Assembly: GCA_018241505.1 (NCBI GenBank)
Contig: JAFEDS010000016.1
Location: 496,001 to 560,000, forward strand
Direction: 5' to 3'
From: Pseudomonadota bacterium
GTDB lineage: Bacteria > Pseudomonadota > Gammaproteobacteria > Steroidobacterales > Steroidobacteraceae
Length of the DNA: 64,000 nucleotides
This document shows, in pieces, positions 40,742 to 48,735 of this stretch. The notes beneath the pieces were generated by a model, which was not told where the DNA came from, ran no database searches, and was given only the letters and a program-made list of their open reading frames with translations. Numbering within the stretch: the first letter of the stretch is position 1; each line of letters begins with the position of its first letter. The translations under genes and the position numbers were made by a program.

Positions 40742-43639
40742 TCAGAACTGGTACGTCGCACCGGCAAAGAACTGCCGTCCAATGTCATAGGTACCCGGAA
40801 ACGTGTTCGCGAAGCCAAAAATAAAGGCGGACGCAATGTTCCGCGACACCTGTGGGGGCGATTTGTCGAACAGGTTGTTGATGCCGATGCGCGCGCCGAA
40901 ATGAGAATCGATCTGCCACGAGCCGCTAAAGTCGAAGTACGAGCGTGCACCGATCTGGTGGTCCGGCGGATCCGTCACCTTGCCCGAGATGCGATCCTCG
41001 TCCAGGACCACGCTGCCAACGTAGCGCCAGCGCAGGGACAGTGGCAGCGACGAGATGGGAGACCACGTCAGGCGTGTTGATGCCCGCCAGTGCGGAACGG
41101 GCTGGCCACAGGTCAGACCGTAAGTGCCCGCACAATAATATTCAGGCAGCGTCTCATTGGCCTGCGTCGTGTACGTGCCCACATAGGCAGCCTTCGAGCT
41201 GAGCGAGATCGGACCTGCGACATAGTCGAGTGCATAGTCGATACCCGAAACCCGGATGAACCCTATGTTCTCATTCAACAGCGAAATGTACCCCACCGAG
41301 CCGTTATGCCCCCCGGTGTACACATCGCCGGCCGCGCTGCGACGGATGCTGCGGCAGAATATATTGTTGGGGTCCTGAGTTGGATTCTCACCGGCACCGG
41401 TTCCGTAGCAGCCGTCGAGTATCGGTTGTGCATCTGTTCCCAGAGTCGAGATGGCACCCTTCACTTTGATGTCGTAATAGTCGAGTGAGAGCGAGAGGCC
41501 TGGGGTAAACCTCGGTGTCAGCGCAATCCCTACTGTCTTTGAGTCAGACACTTCCAGTCCAAGCAACGGATTGCCGCCGGTGAACACTCGGCAAGTACCG
41601 CTCGGGCATTGAAGGTTCGCATTGCCGTATGCCGCAGCGGGAACACCGGTGCTTTGGCACAGCGAGGCAGAAGCCGTTGGACCGCTCGTTCCGTTGGAAA
41701 AGCAGGGATCCACTCCATTCGCTGACTGCGGCTGGGCCGCGGTAAACAACTCCCCGATGTTCGGGGCACGCACGGCACGCTCAAAGGCACCTCGAAAGCG
41801 AATATCGCGCACCGGGCGCCAACTACCGCCGTACTTGTACGTGTTGGCACGGCCCGCAAGGTTGTAGTGCGAACTGCGATAGCCGCCTTCCAGCTCGAGC
41901 GACTCGATCCAGGGTTTGCTCTCGACGAGCGGAATGCGCGCCTCCATGAATACTTCGGACACGTGGTAGGCGCCGCTGAGAGCCGGAATCGATCCGTACA
42001 CCACGTTGTCGCCGACGCTGAGCGCGTCATCCGGCGTGTACTTCGATGTTTCGCGACGATATTCGCCGCCGAGCGCCACGCCGACGGCGCTGTCGGCCAA
42101 GGGACTCTTGACCCCGATCCCACCCAGATCGCCGAACACCGAACCTGTAGTCACAACCTGCGTCGTGGTGGAACCGGCGCGCTGCGTCAACTGAAAGAAG
42201 CGCACCTGTTCCGGCGTAATGGCGCCGCTCGCCGCGGTAAAGATGTCGATCGGCACGCAGCCGTTGGATGGGTCGATACACGTGCCGTCCGGATTGACGA
42301 GCAAGCCCTGCCGGAAGCGGCCCGGCGAAATGTCGCCCACCAACTCCTGCTGCCATCGCGTCTCACCGTACTGAGTTGACACGTCGTAGCTGAAGTGAGA
42401 CCCGAGCGCGCCAGTCAGACCGGAGATAAACTGCAAGGTGTCGTAGACGTTGTGCTCGCCGATGTTGCCGTTGGCGAGGATTGACTTACGCAGGGTGAAG
42501 TCCGTTGTGTCATTCGCGGTGAAGGTGCCGTTGCCGAAGAGAACCGACCGTTCCTGGTTCGACAACAACGGGTTACCGTAGTTGACTGAGACGGTATCCA
42601 GAAATCCCGCACCGTCGGACACCTGCCGGTCGACCTTGTTCTCGGAGTAGGTGCCGCGGAAATACACGCTGGCCCACGGCGCGGCATCGTAGTGACCCAT
42701 GAGTCCCAGTGAAATGCGCTGTTGTGGGACGACGAGGTACTGGGTCCGCGAAGAGTCATAAACGCTGCCGTCGTAAGGTACGAGCTCGCGGTTTCCATTG
42801 AACATCGTGCCGGAGTCGGTCACGCGGCCGGCCGGGATCGTCCCGCTGCCGAAGGGCACCAGGGAGGTACCGTTTGATATCAATTGGGGTGACGCCCAAT
42901 CGCGATCGCGGCGATACACGGGATCGCGCTGGGTGAACCCGGCAAAGGCCGTGAGATTACCCTGCCCGTTCGCGAAGTCCGCGCCCGCGAGCAGGCTGGA
43001 ATCGAAACTGCGGCCGTCGCCGGGGCTGTACGCACCGTACTGCGCATCCGCCTGAAATCCCTTGAAGTTCTTCTTCAGGAGAATGTTCACAACACCCGCG
43101 ACAGCGTCAGCGCCGTACACCGCAGACGCGCCGCCGGTTACCACGTCGACGCGATCGATCATTCCGGTCGGAATGATGTCGAGGTCGACGTTGCCCTTGC
43201 TGTCGGATGAAACACTTCGCTTGCCATCAATCAGCACGAGGGTGCGCTGCGGCCCGAGATTGCGCAGGTTGGCGGAGGTGTCGCCGTTGCCGTTGTTATT
43301 TGTCGTCGCCCCACGTCCTGGAAAGGCCTCGGGAAGATCGCGCAGGACGGCCTCCACGTTGATGGCTCCGGTGGTGCGGATCTCTTCAATGCCGGTAGAG
43401 GTGATGGGGCTGATGCTTTCGAGCTTGGTGGACGTGGAACGGATGTGCGATCCGGTCACAACGACCTGTTCGATCTCAGTAGCCGATTTCGCGGCACTGT
43501 CCGTGCCTTCAGCGCTGGCGGCGACTTGTGCCGAAGCGGGCCCGGTCAACAGCAGGCCGAGGCACGCAACGGCGGACAGGATTGGGGCGGCTGAACGGAA
43601 TTGGGCACTGTGCAGACTCGTCGCGTATGCGGCTCGCAT
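40742..43639 (-). CDS. Large TonB-dependent outer-membrane receptor
   Basis: The 965-residue protein has an N-terminal export signal (SAAPILSAVACLGLLLTGPA then SAQ), a TonB-box-like IEQVVVTGSHIR, a plug with NLRNLGPQRTLVLIDGKR and VDVVTGGASAVYGADAVAG and a long barrel ending in AGATYQF. The pattern GSRIR...RNLG...RTLVLxxGRR is typical of receptors for bulky organic substrates such as oligosaccharides and peptides in Xanthomonas-, Sphingomonas- and Steroidobacter-like bacteria. AGGGGG lies upstream of the ATG at 43639. It shares its operon with the SHMT-like gene and its promoter with the divergent amidohydrolase gene. Confidence 0.93.
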   Translation of the reverse strand: MRAAYATSLHSAQFRSAAPILSAVACLGLLLTGPASAQVAASAEGTDSAAKSATEIEQVVVTGSHIRSTSTKLESISPITSTGIEEIRTTGAINVEAVLRDLPEAFPGRGATTNNNGNGDTSANLRNLGPQRTLVLIDGKRSVSSDSKGNVDLDIIPTGMIDRVDVVTGGASAVYGADAVAGVVNILLKKNFKGFQADAQYGAYSPGDGRSFDSSLLAGADFANGQGNLTAFAGFTQRDPVYRRDRDWASPQLISNGTSLVPFGSGTIPAGRVTDSGTMFNGNRELVPYDGSVYDSSRTQYLVVPQQRISLGLMGHYDAAPWASVYFRGTYSENKVDRQVSDGAGFLDTVSVNYGNPLLSNQERSVLFGNGTFTANDTTDFTLRKSILANGNIGEHNVYDTLQFISGLTGALGSHFSYDVSTQYGETRWQQELVGDISPGRFRQGLLVNPDGTCIDPSNGCVPIDIFTAASGAITPEQVRFFQLTQRAGSTTTQVVTTGSVFGDLGGIGVKSPLADSAVGVALGGEYRRETSKYTPDDALSVGDNVVYGSIPALSGAYHVSEVFMEARIPLVESKPWIESLELEGGYRSSHYNLAGRANTYKYGGSWRPVRDIRFRGAFERAVRAPNIGELFTAAQPQSANGVDPCFSNGTSGPTASASLCQSTGVPAAAYGNANLQCPSGTCRVFTGGNPLLGLEVSDSKTVGIALTPRFTPGLSLSLDYYDIKVKGAISTLGTDAQPILDGCYGTGAGENPTQDPNNIFCRSIRRSAAGDVYTGGHNGSVGYISLLNENIGFIRVSGIDYALDYVAGPISLSSKAAYVGTYTTQANETLPEYYCAGTYGLTCGQPVPHWRASTRLTWSPISSLPLSLRWRYVGSVVLDEDRISGKVTDPPDHQIGARSYFDFSGSWQIDSHFGARIGINNLFDKSPPQVSRNIASAFIFGFANTFPGTYDIGRQFFAGATYQF

Positions 43640-43662
43640 GGTCGCATCCCCCTGGACAACTA

Positions 43663-43683
43663 ATTATCGTTAATCGTTTATAA
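43663..43683. promoter_or_regulatory. Putative GntR operator, extended copy, overlapping the TonB receptor -10
   Basis: ATTATCGTTAAT at 43663-43674 is an exact consensus copy and runs on into a second TCGTTTA. On the minus strand TATAAA (43677-43682) with TTGCCT 17 bp further up makes a plausible promoter, so a bound repressor would cover the -10. Confidence 0.65.
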
Positions 43684-43755
43684 GCCATTCCAGAGCTGTA
43701 GGCAAGTGTTCAAGCTTCGTATATGGGGTATTCTGGCCGTGGGCGTTCTTTTCGG

Positions 43756-43767
43756 ATAAACGATAAT
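43756..43767. promoter_or_regulatory. Putative GntR operator overlapping the amidohydrolase start codon
   Basis: ATAAACGATAAT is one base from the reverse complement of ATTATCGTTAAT. Its last two bases are the first two of the ATG at 43766, so the regulator would sit over the start of the gene. Confidence 0.6.
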
Positions 43768-45235
43768 GAAGCGATGGTTTCCCGTTACGTGCTTCGGGGT
43801 ACTGCAGACGATCGTCGGCGCAGCCGTGGCGTCGCCCTCTGCCCCTCTCGTCATTCGTGATGTCTCTGTAATTGATGTAAAGACGGGCACCGTCGCTACC
43901 CACCGAACGGTGCGAATTGCTGACTCACACATCGTGGCGATCATCCCTACAGCGGCGGAAGCTTACGAGCCGAAGTCCGCACAGGTCATCGATGGTCGCG
44001 GCCGATTTCTTGCCCCCGGTTTCACCGACATGCATGCGCACCTCAACAGCCGGATCGAGGCACGCGAGAAATCGCCGCTGCTGACGCTGTCGGATGAAGA
44101 CATCCTCTCCATTCATCATCTCGCGGCATTCCTATACAACGGCGTGACCACACTTCAAGTCATGCATGGAGACGAAGGGATGCTGGCCCTGCGCGACGCG
44201 ATCTCGCAAGGTGCGCAGGTCGGGCCCCAACTGGTCGTCGGCTCTCCCCGGCTCGACGGAAATCCACCGAGCGGACCGTATCCGCGCATCGTAGGGTCAG
44301 CCGCCGAGGGGTTGGCGGTTGTCGATGAGATGCACGCGGCGGGTTACGATTTCATCAAGGTCTACGATCGGCTCGGCGCCCCGGCCTACGATGCAATCGT
44401 CACTCGTGCACATTCATATGGAATGAGAGTGGATGGCCATCTCCCGCGAACGCTGCCACTCGAACACGCGCTGCATGGCATGCAGGACCATGTTACGCAT
44501 GCCGAAGAGTTTGTGGCCTACTCACACGACTTCAGCGATGCCGACATCGCACGCATCACCAAAGAGGTAAAGGAGTCAGGTATCGGCGTCACGCCGACCC
44601 TGACCGTGTTCAAGAACGTCCTGCGGTCTGTGAAGGATCTGAGAGAGGTGCTCGCAGCGCCGGAGATCCGATACGCCGACCCCCTCGTCTTTCATGCCTG
44701 GCTCCCAGAGCGCAATCCGTATCGCTCGGAGCGCTTCCAGGCACCTTCGGTCCGTGCCGCCCTGACCCGGCAGTTCGAATTCATGAAGAAGCTGGTGCTT
44801 GCATTCCAGCGCGCCGGGGTGCCGCTGGTCATTGGCACCGACTGCAACATCTCCGGGACCGTCGCCGGCTTCTCGGTCCCCGAGGAAATGCAGGAAATTG
44901 CCGGGCTCGGTATTTCGGCGGCGGATGTGCTTCGCATGGCCACTCTGAACGCCGCAGTGGCCTTACGCATGCAAACAGACCTCGGCACGGTTGAACCGGG
45001 CAAACGAGCTGACCTGGTGCTGCTGGAGCGAAATCCGCTCATGCATATCGCCAATGTGCGTGGCATTGCCGGTGTTGTCGTCCGCGGGCGTTGGTATTCA
45101 CACACTGACCTGCAGCGCGCGCTCGATGGGGCGACACAGGCCTTCAGCCGTCTCGATGAGCGGCTAAGAACCCGCCAGACTCGCACCGACACACAGCGCC
45201 GCAATCAGAATGGGCGGGGTCCTGAGTCTCTGTAG
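43766..45235 (+). CDS. Exported metal-dependent amidohydrolase
   Basis: The 489-residue protein has a signal peptide (RWFPVTCFGVLQTIVGAAVA) and an amidohydrolase TIM barrel: the metal pair FTDMHAHLNS, a carboxylated-Lys candidate in YDFIKVYDRLG, His in MRVDGHLP and HVTHAEEF, Asp in VIGTDCNISGT, and the C-terminal TDLGTVEPGKRADLVLLERNP. Relatives are annotated as imidazolonepropionase-like or Xaa-Pro/cyclic-imide hydrolases; the protein probably cleaves a peptide or cyclic amide in the periplasm. The last 72 nt run antisense to the end of the chromate-transporter gene, so the C-terminal tail (rich in Arg and Gln) is likely dispensable. It is divergent from the TonB receptor gene. Confidence 0.85.
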   Translation: MKRWFPVTCFGVLQTIVGAAVASPSAPLVIRDVSVIDVKTGTVATHRTVRIADSHIVAIIPTAAEAYEPKSAQVIDGRGRFLAPGFTDMHAHLNSRIEAREKSPLLTLSDEDILSIHHLAAFLYNGVTTLQVMHGDEGMLALRDAISQGAQVGPQLVVGSPRLDGNPPSGPYPRIVGSAAEGLAVVDEMHAAGYDFIKVYDRLGAPAYDAIVTRAHSYGMRVDGHLPRTLPLEHALHGMQDHVTHAEEFVAYSHDFSDADIARITKEVKESGIGVTPTLTVFKNVLRSVKDLREVLAAPEIRYADPLVFHAWLPERNPYRSERFQAPSVRAALTRQFEFMKKLVLAFQRAGVPLVIGTDCNISGTVAGFSVPEEMQEIAGLGISAADVLRMATLNAAVALRMQTDLGTVEPGKRADLVLLERNPLMHIANVRGIAGVVVRGRWYSHTDLQRALDGATQAFSRLDERLRTRQTRTDTQRRNQNGRGPESL

Positions 45236-46390
45236 CAGAACGAACGCGACCACAACGATCGCAATATCAACAGCCGACCGCACCGCGCTGACCCAGACAG
45301 GATTGTAGAGTGCAGCCGCCAGCAGGCCCACGACCGCCGCATTGACTCCGGCCAGAACGGCGTTGGCGGTGTTTTTGTCGGATATTCGACCCAGCAGCGA
45401 TAGACCTGAGGTGGCGAGCAACAGACCCGGCAGGAATATGGCGACCAACGCGATGGCCGCCCAGAGCAAGGACTCGTGTGACGGCGCGCTCGCCGCACCG
45501 AGATAGGCCGCAAGGGTAAAGAGCGGGCCCGGCATCGCCTGCGCAAAGCCGTAGCCGGCAAGAAAGCGCTCGTCAGACAGCCAGCCCGCGGGCACGAGAG
45601 CTTGCTGCAGGAGTGGCAGAACCACGTGGCCGCCCCCGAAAACAAACGCACCCGAGCGATAAAAGATGTTGGCCAGTGCCACTGGCCCCTGTGTTTGAAA
45701 AAGAGGACTGCTCGACAGACCGGCGAGCAGCGCAATAAAAACCCCCAAGGCCGTCCACGCCACGCGGGCATGTAGTCCAGCCGGCAGCTTCGGGGCTGTA
45801 CGAGAAGTGGACCGACACAGGAAAACGCCGGCGATGGCCCCGCCGATCAGTGTCAGGAACTGTGCGAGGCCGCTGTGGAAACACAAAAGTGGCACGCAGG
45901 CCGCAACCGCGATCATACGGCGCGGCAAATCGGGCGCGAGCGAGCGCGACATGCTCCAGACGGCTTGTGCGACAACGACCACGGCGGTCAGCATCAGGCC
46001 ATGGAGGACAGCCTGCATGAGGGGACCCGGCTTCGCCGGCGCGAAAAGCGCAAACGCATACATCAGCAGAGCGGACGGCAGCGTAAATCCAACCCAGGCC
46101 GCGAGGGCCCCCAACCAGCCGGCGCGGTGCAGCCCAATCAAAAAGCCAACCTGACTGCTGGTCGGACCCGGTAGAAGTTGGCATAGCGAAATGAGTCCGC
46201 CGTACTGTTCAACGCTCAGCCAGCGCCGCTGCCGCACATAGGTGCGTTCGAAATAGCCGAGATGGGCAATGGGCCCCCCAAAGGAGGTAAGGCCCAGTTT
46301 GAGCGCCACCCAAAGGACCTCGCCCGCGGAACCGCCCATTGGGTCACTCCACTGCTTTGGCCCCCATTGGTTGGGCCAGTCGTTGACCAT
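45164..46390 (-). CDS. chrA: ChrA-type chromate/anion transporter, two-domain form
   Basis: The 408-residue membrane protein consists of two homologous CHR domains. The first has GLTSFGGPIAHLGYFERTYV and LCQLLPGPTSSQVGFLIG; the second has FVFGGGHVVLPLLQQALV and AQAMPGPLFTLAAYLG. ChrA exports chromate and perhaps related anions using the membrane potential. The ATG at 46390 (MVNDWPNQW) is chosen; the open frame extends further but overlaps the divergent TonB receptor gene, and a later ATG at MGGSAGE is also possible. The 3' end overlaps the amidohydrolase gene on the other strand by 72 nt. No chrB regulator is adjacent. Confidence 0.9.
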   Translation of the reverse strand: MVNDWPNQWGPKQWSDPMGGSAGEVLWVALKLGLTSFGGPIAHLGYFERTYVRQRRWLSVEQYGGLISLCQLLPGPTSSQVGFLIGLHRAGWLGALAAWVGFTLPSALLMYAFALFAPAKPGPLMQAVLHGLMLTAVVVVAQAVWSMSRSLAPDLPRRMIAVAACVPLLCFHSGLAQFLTLIGGAIAGVFLCRSTSRTAPKLPAGLHARVAWTALGVFIALLAGLSSSPLFQTQGPVALANIFYRSGAFVFGGGHVVLPLLQQALVPAGWLSDERFLAGYGFAQAMPGPLFTLAAYLGAASAPSHESLLWAAIALVAIFLPGLLLATSGLSLLGRISDKNTANAVLAGVNAAVVGLLAAALYNPVWVSAVRSAVDIAIVVVAFVLLQRLRTPPILIAALCVGASLAGS

Positions 46391-46527
46391 AGCGCGTGCC
46401 GAGTCTCGTCCGCCAGCATCCAGTTGCCGATCTTCGTTGCGGCCGCAACCGGCGGGCCGGCGACACGGTGCGTCAGGCGCATGGGCCCGGTTACAGTGCG
46501 GCCCGGCATCTTCGTGGCGACAGATAC

Positions 46528-48480
46528 ATGGGTCAATCAACGGATGGAAGACCAACGCCTCTGACCGCTCTGCGCGTGACCGCTGTGATCGTGTGCATTG
46601 CTCTGCCTGCGTGGGCTTCTGCACAGCGAGCTGCCGACAATGCCATCACTGAAGCGCAGGATGCATTTGGTACGCAAGTCGATCAACAGTCGATCGGACT
46701 CTACTCACCCGGCGACGCCCGTGGATTCAATCCCCAGCTTGCGGGCAATCTGCGGCTCGATGGCCTGTATATCGCGCAGGTCGATCCCTTCATCAATTCG
46801 TGTCTGATCCGCGAGACGACCATGCATGTCGGCTTCGGTGCCGACCCTTTCATCTTCCCGGCGCCCACGGGAGTGGTGGATATGACCTTGCGGACCCCCG
46901 GGCAGAAGAAAATTGTGAGTGCGTTGGCTACCTCCGGGGACATTGAGGGGGAAACCGCCACGCTCGAAGCGCAATTGCCAGCGGCTCACGGCACTCTCGC
47001 GGTCGATCTGTGTGCGGCATACTTTCACAACAACGACTACGACTATTCAACTCGAGCGCATGGTTTGGCCCGATCCGCGGTGGGACGCTGGAAACCATCC
47101 GACTCTGTCGAAGTGACTCCGTTCATGGCGGTGGCCGACGGGGGTGAGCAGAATCTATATCCGCTCGTCTATACAGACAGCAATTCGAGGCCCCCGGAGT
47201 TCGGCTTCCACGATCTGTCCACCTCCGACAGAACCAATTACGGCTGGCGCCACATCAACACGGGGCTGGTTGCGCGCGCCGTGCATGCAGATCAGTGGGC
47301 ACTGACCGGTGGCATTTTCCGCTCCGATGAACGTGATCCGTCCAACTCGAGCCCCTTGTATTTCCTGGGACCGAACGCGAAAGTGGCGGTTGTGCTGGAC
47401 CAGGCTCCTGGCCTGCACTCCCAAGCGTGGTCCGGCGAGATCCGGGCAGTACGGCAGTTTCACGGCAGCGTTTTTTCGCACCGGGTTGCCCTTTCCATTC
47501 GCGCACGTTCGACCCACGTGCAATTCGGCGGTGATCGAGTCCTGGATCTCGGGCCCGCATCGCTGTTCGCGGCTGTGCCCATACCCAATCCCGTCAATGC
47601 GTTCGATCCGGTGAGCCATGACCGAGTCCGCCAGGAAGACTGGGGAGTGGCTTACGAGATCAAGCGTCCCGGTCGCGCTGCACTCACTCTCGGCCTGTTG
47701 CGGGACAACTATCACCGCACCGTTGAGCAGGTGAACCTCGCTAGCCCGGCAACGTTGAAGTCGCGCTGGCTCGTCACAGCTCGTACTACGATCGATCTGT
47801 CTTCCAGCATGCTGCTCTACGCCAGTGAGGTGCAAGGAGTTGAAGACTCGCCTTTGGCGCCTGCCTCCGCCGTCAACAAGGGTGAGTTGCTCGCCGCCTC
47901 CGGTACTCGACAGACGGACCTCGGCGTGCGTCTGATGCCGGCCAAGAGTTGGCAATGGCTGGTGGGCGCCTTCGAAATTCGCAAGCCCTACTACAATCTG
48001 AATGAGTCCGGCCTGTACGGGGCGATCGGCGAATTGACGCATCGGGGCATCGAGTCATCCGCTTCGTATGCGAACCAGGGCATTACAGTAGTCGCCGGTG
48101 CTGTGTTGCTTCAGCCGCGCGACGCACGCACGACCGAACGAGGCACGGTATCTGAAGTCCCATTAGGCCCGGTGCCCACTACCCTGAATGTGAACGTGGA
48201 CGCCGCGCCGGAAAGGTGGCACGGTTGGGGCGCCTCAGTTCAATGGAAATGGCTGTCCGCTCGCAATGTCACCAGCGGCGGTACGAGCCGCTTGCCTCCG
48301 TTAAATACCCTTAATGTCGGCGCGCGTTACTACAGTGGGAATACCTCATTTCCCTGGTCGATTCGCCTGGACATTTACAACGTGGGCGACAGCCGGGGGT
48401 TACACGTCTCCAATGTCGCGCAATTGCAGCCTGAACAACCGAGGCGTGCTGTTGTTACTTTTGCGGTGGACTACTGGTGA
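46528..48480 (+). CDS. TonB-dependent receptor, short-plug type
   Basis: The 650-residue protein has a signal peptide (LTALRVTAVIVCIALPAWA then SAQ), a plug with the block DAFGTQVDQQSIGLYSPGDARGF and LRLDGLYIAQVDPF, and a barrel ending in VTFAVDYW. The terminal aromatic residue fits an outer-membrane barrel. No clear TonB box precedes the plug, and at 650 residues the protein is at the short end of the family. The plug type resembles receptors placed in siderophore and other uptake operons. It stands alone here, divergent from chrA with 137 bp between the starts. Its ligand is unknown. The ATG at 46528 is chosen because it directly precedes the signal peptide. Confidence 0.82.
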   Translation: MGQSTDGRPTPLTALRVTAVIVCIALPAWASAQRAADNAITEAQDAFGTQVDQQSIGLYSPGDARGFNPQLAGNLRLDGLYIAQVDPFINSCLIRETTMHVGFGADPFIFPAPTGVVDMTLRTPGQKKIVSALATSGDIEGETATLEAQLPAAHGTLAVDLCAAYFHNNDYDYSTRAHGLARSAVGRWKPSDSVEVTPFMAVADGGEQNLYPLVYTDSNSRPPEFGFHDLSTSDRTNYGWRHINTGLVARAVHADQWALTGGIFRSDERDPSNSSPLYFLGPNAKVAVVLDQAPGLHSQAWSGEIRAVRQFHGSVFSHRVALSIRARSTHVQFGGDRVLDLGPASLFAAVPIPNPVNAFDPVSHDRVRQEDWGVAYEIKRPGRAALTLGLLRDNYHRTVEQVNLASPATLKSRWLVTARTTIDLSSSMLLYASEVQGVEDSPLAPASAVNKGELLAASGTRQTDLGVRLMPAKSWQWLVGAFEIRKPYYNLNESGLYGAIGELTHRGIESSASYANQGITVVAGAVLLQPRDARTTERGTVSEVPLGPVPTTLNVNVDAAPERWHGWGASVQWKWLSARNVTSGGTSRLPPLNTLNVGARYYSGNTSFPWSIRLDIYNVGDSRGLHVSNVAQLQPEQPRRAVVTFAVDYW

Positions 48481-48515
48481 GATGCGCGGCTAATGCGCCG
48501 CAGCATACTAAATCT

Positions 48516-48543
48516 ATGTTAGGACAGACCCGCTACCTAACAT
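48516..48543. repeat. Inverted repeat between the TonB receptor and chemoreceptor genes
   Basis: ATGTTAGG (48516-48523) and CCTAACAT (48536-48543) are perfect 8-bp arms around a 12-bp spacer. No T-run follows, so it is not a typical rho-independent terminator. It lies 193 bp before the chemoreceptor start and could be an operator of that operon. Apart from this I see nothing in 48481-48735. Confidence 0.5.
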
Positions 48544-48735
48544 CCCTGCGCTGCAGCAACGGCAAGACTCTCGAATACTTCTCACGTCACGCGTGTCAAT
48601 CCGGCATTTAGTCGGCAGTCCTGAACTTCACTTTCTTGTGGGATAGCGCCCCGTCGAAACAGCGCAAGTGCGAGCTCGAATCGCGCAGCCGCTGACCGAC
48701 GTTTCGCTCGTTAACCTACTGCCGATGAGAATGCA

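Noticed and set aside
48586-48600. CGTCACGCGTGTCAA before the chemotaxis-phosphate operon, considered as a Pho box
   Set aside because: The two GTCA units are not 11 bp apart and the flanking bases do not match a PhoB site.
48721-48728. GCCGATGA just before the chemoreceptor ATG, 7 of 8 bases of a sigma28 -10
   Set aside because: The region 11 bp further up (TTTCGCTC) has no TAAA-type -35, so a flagellar sigma promoter is not supported.
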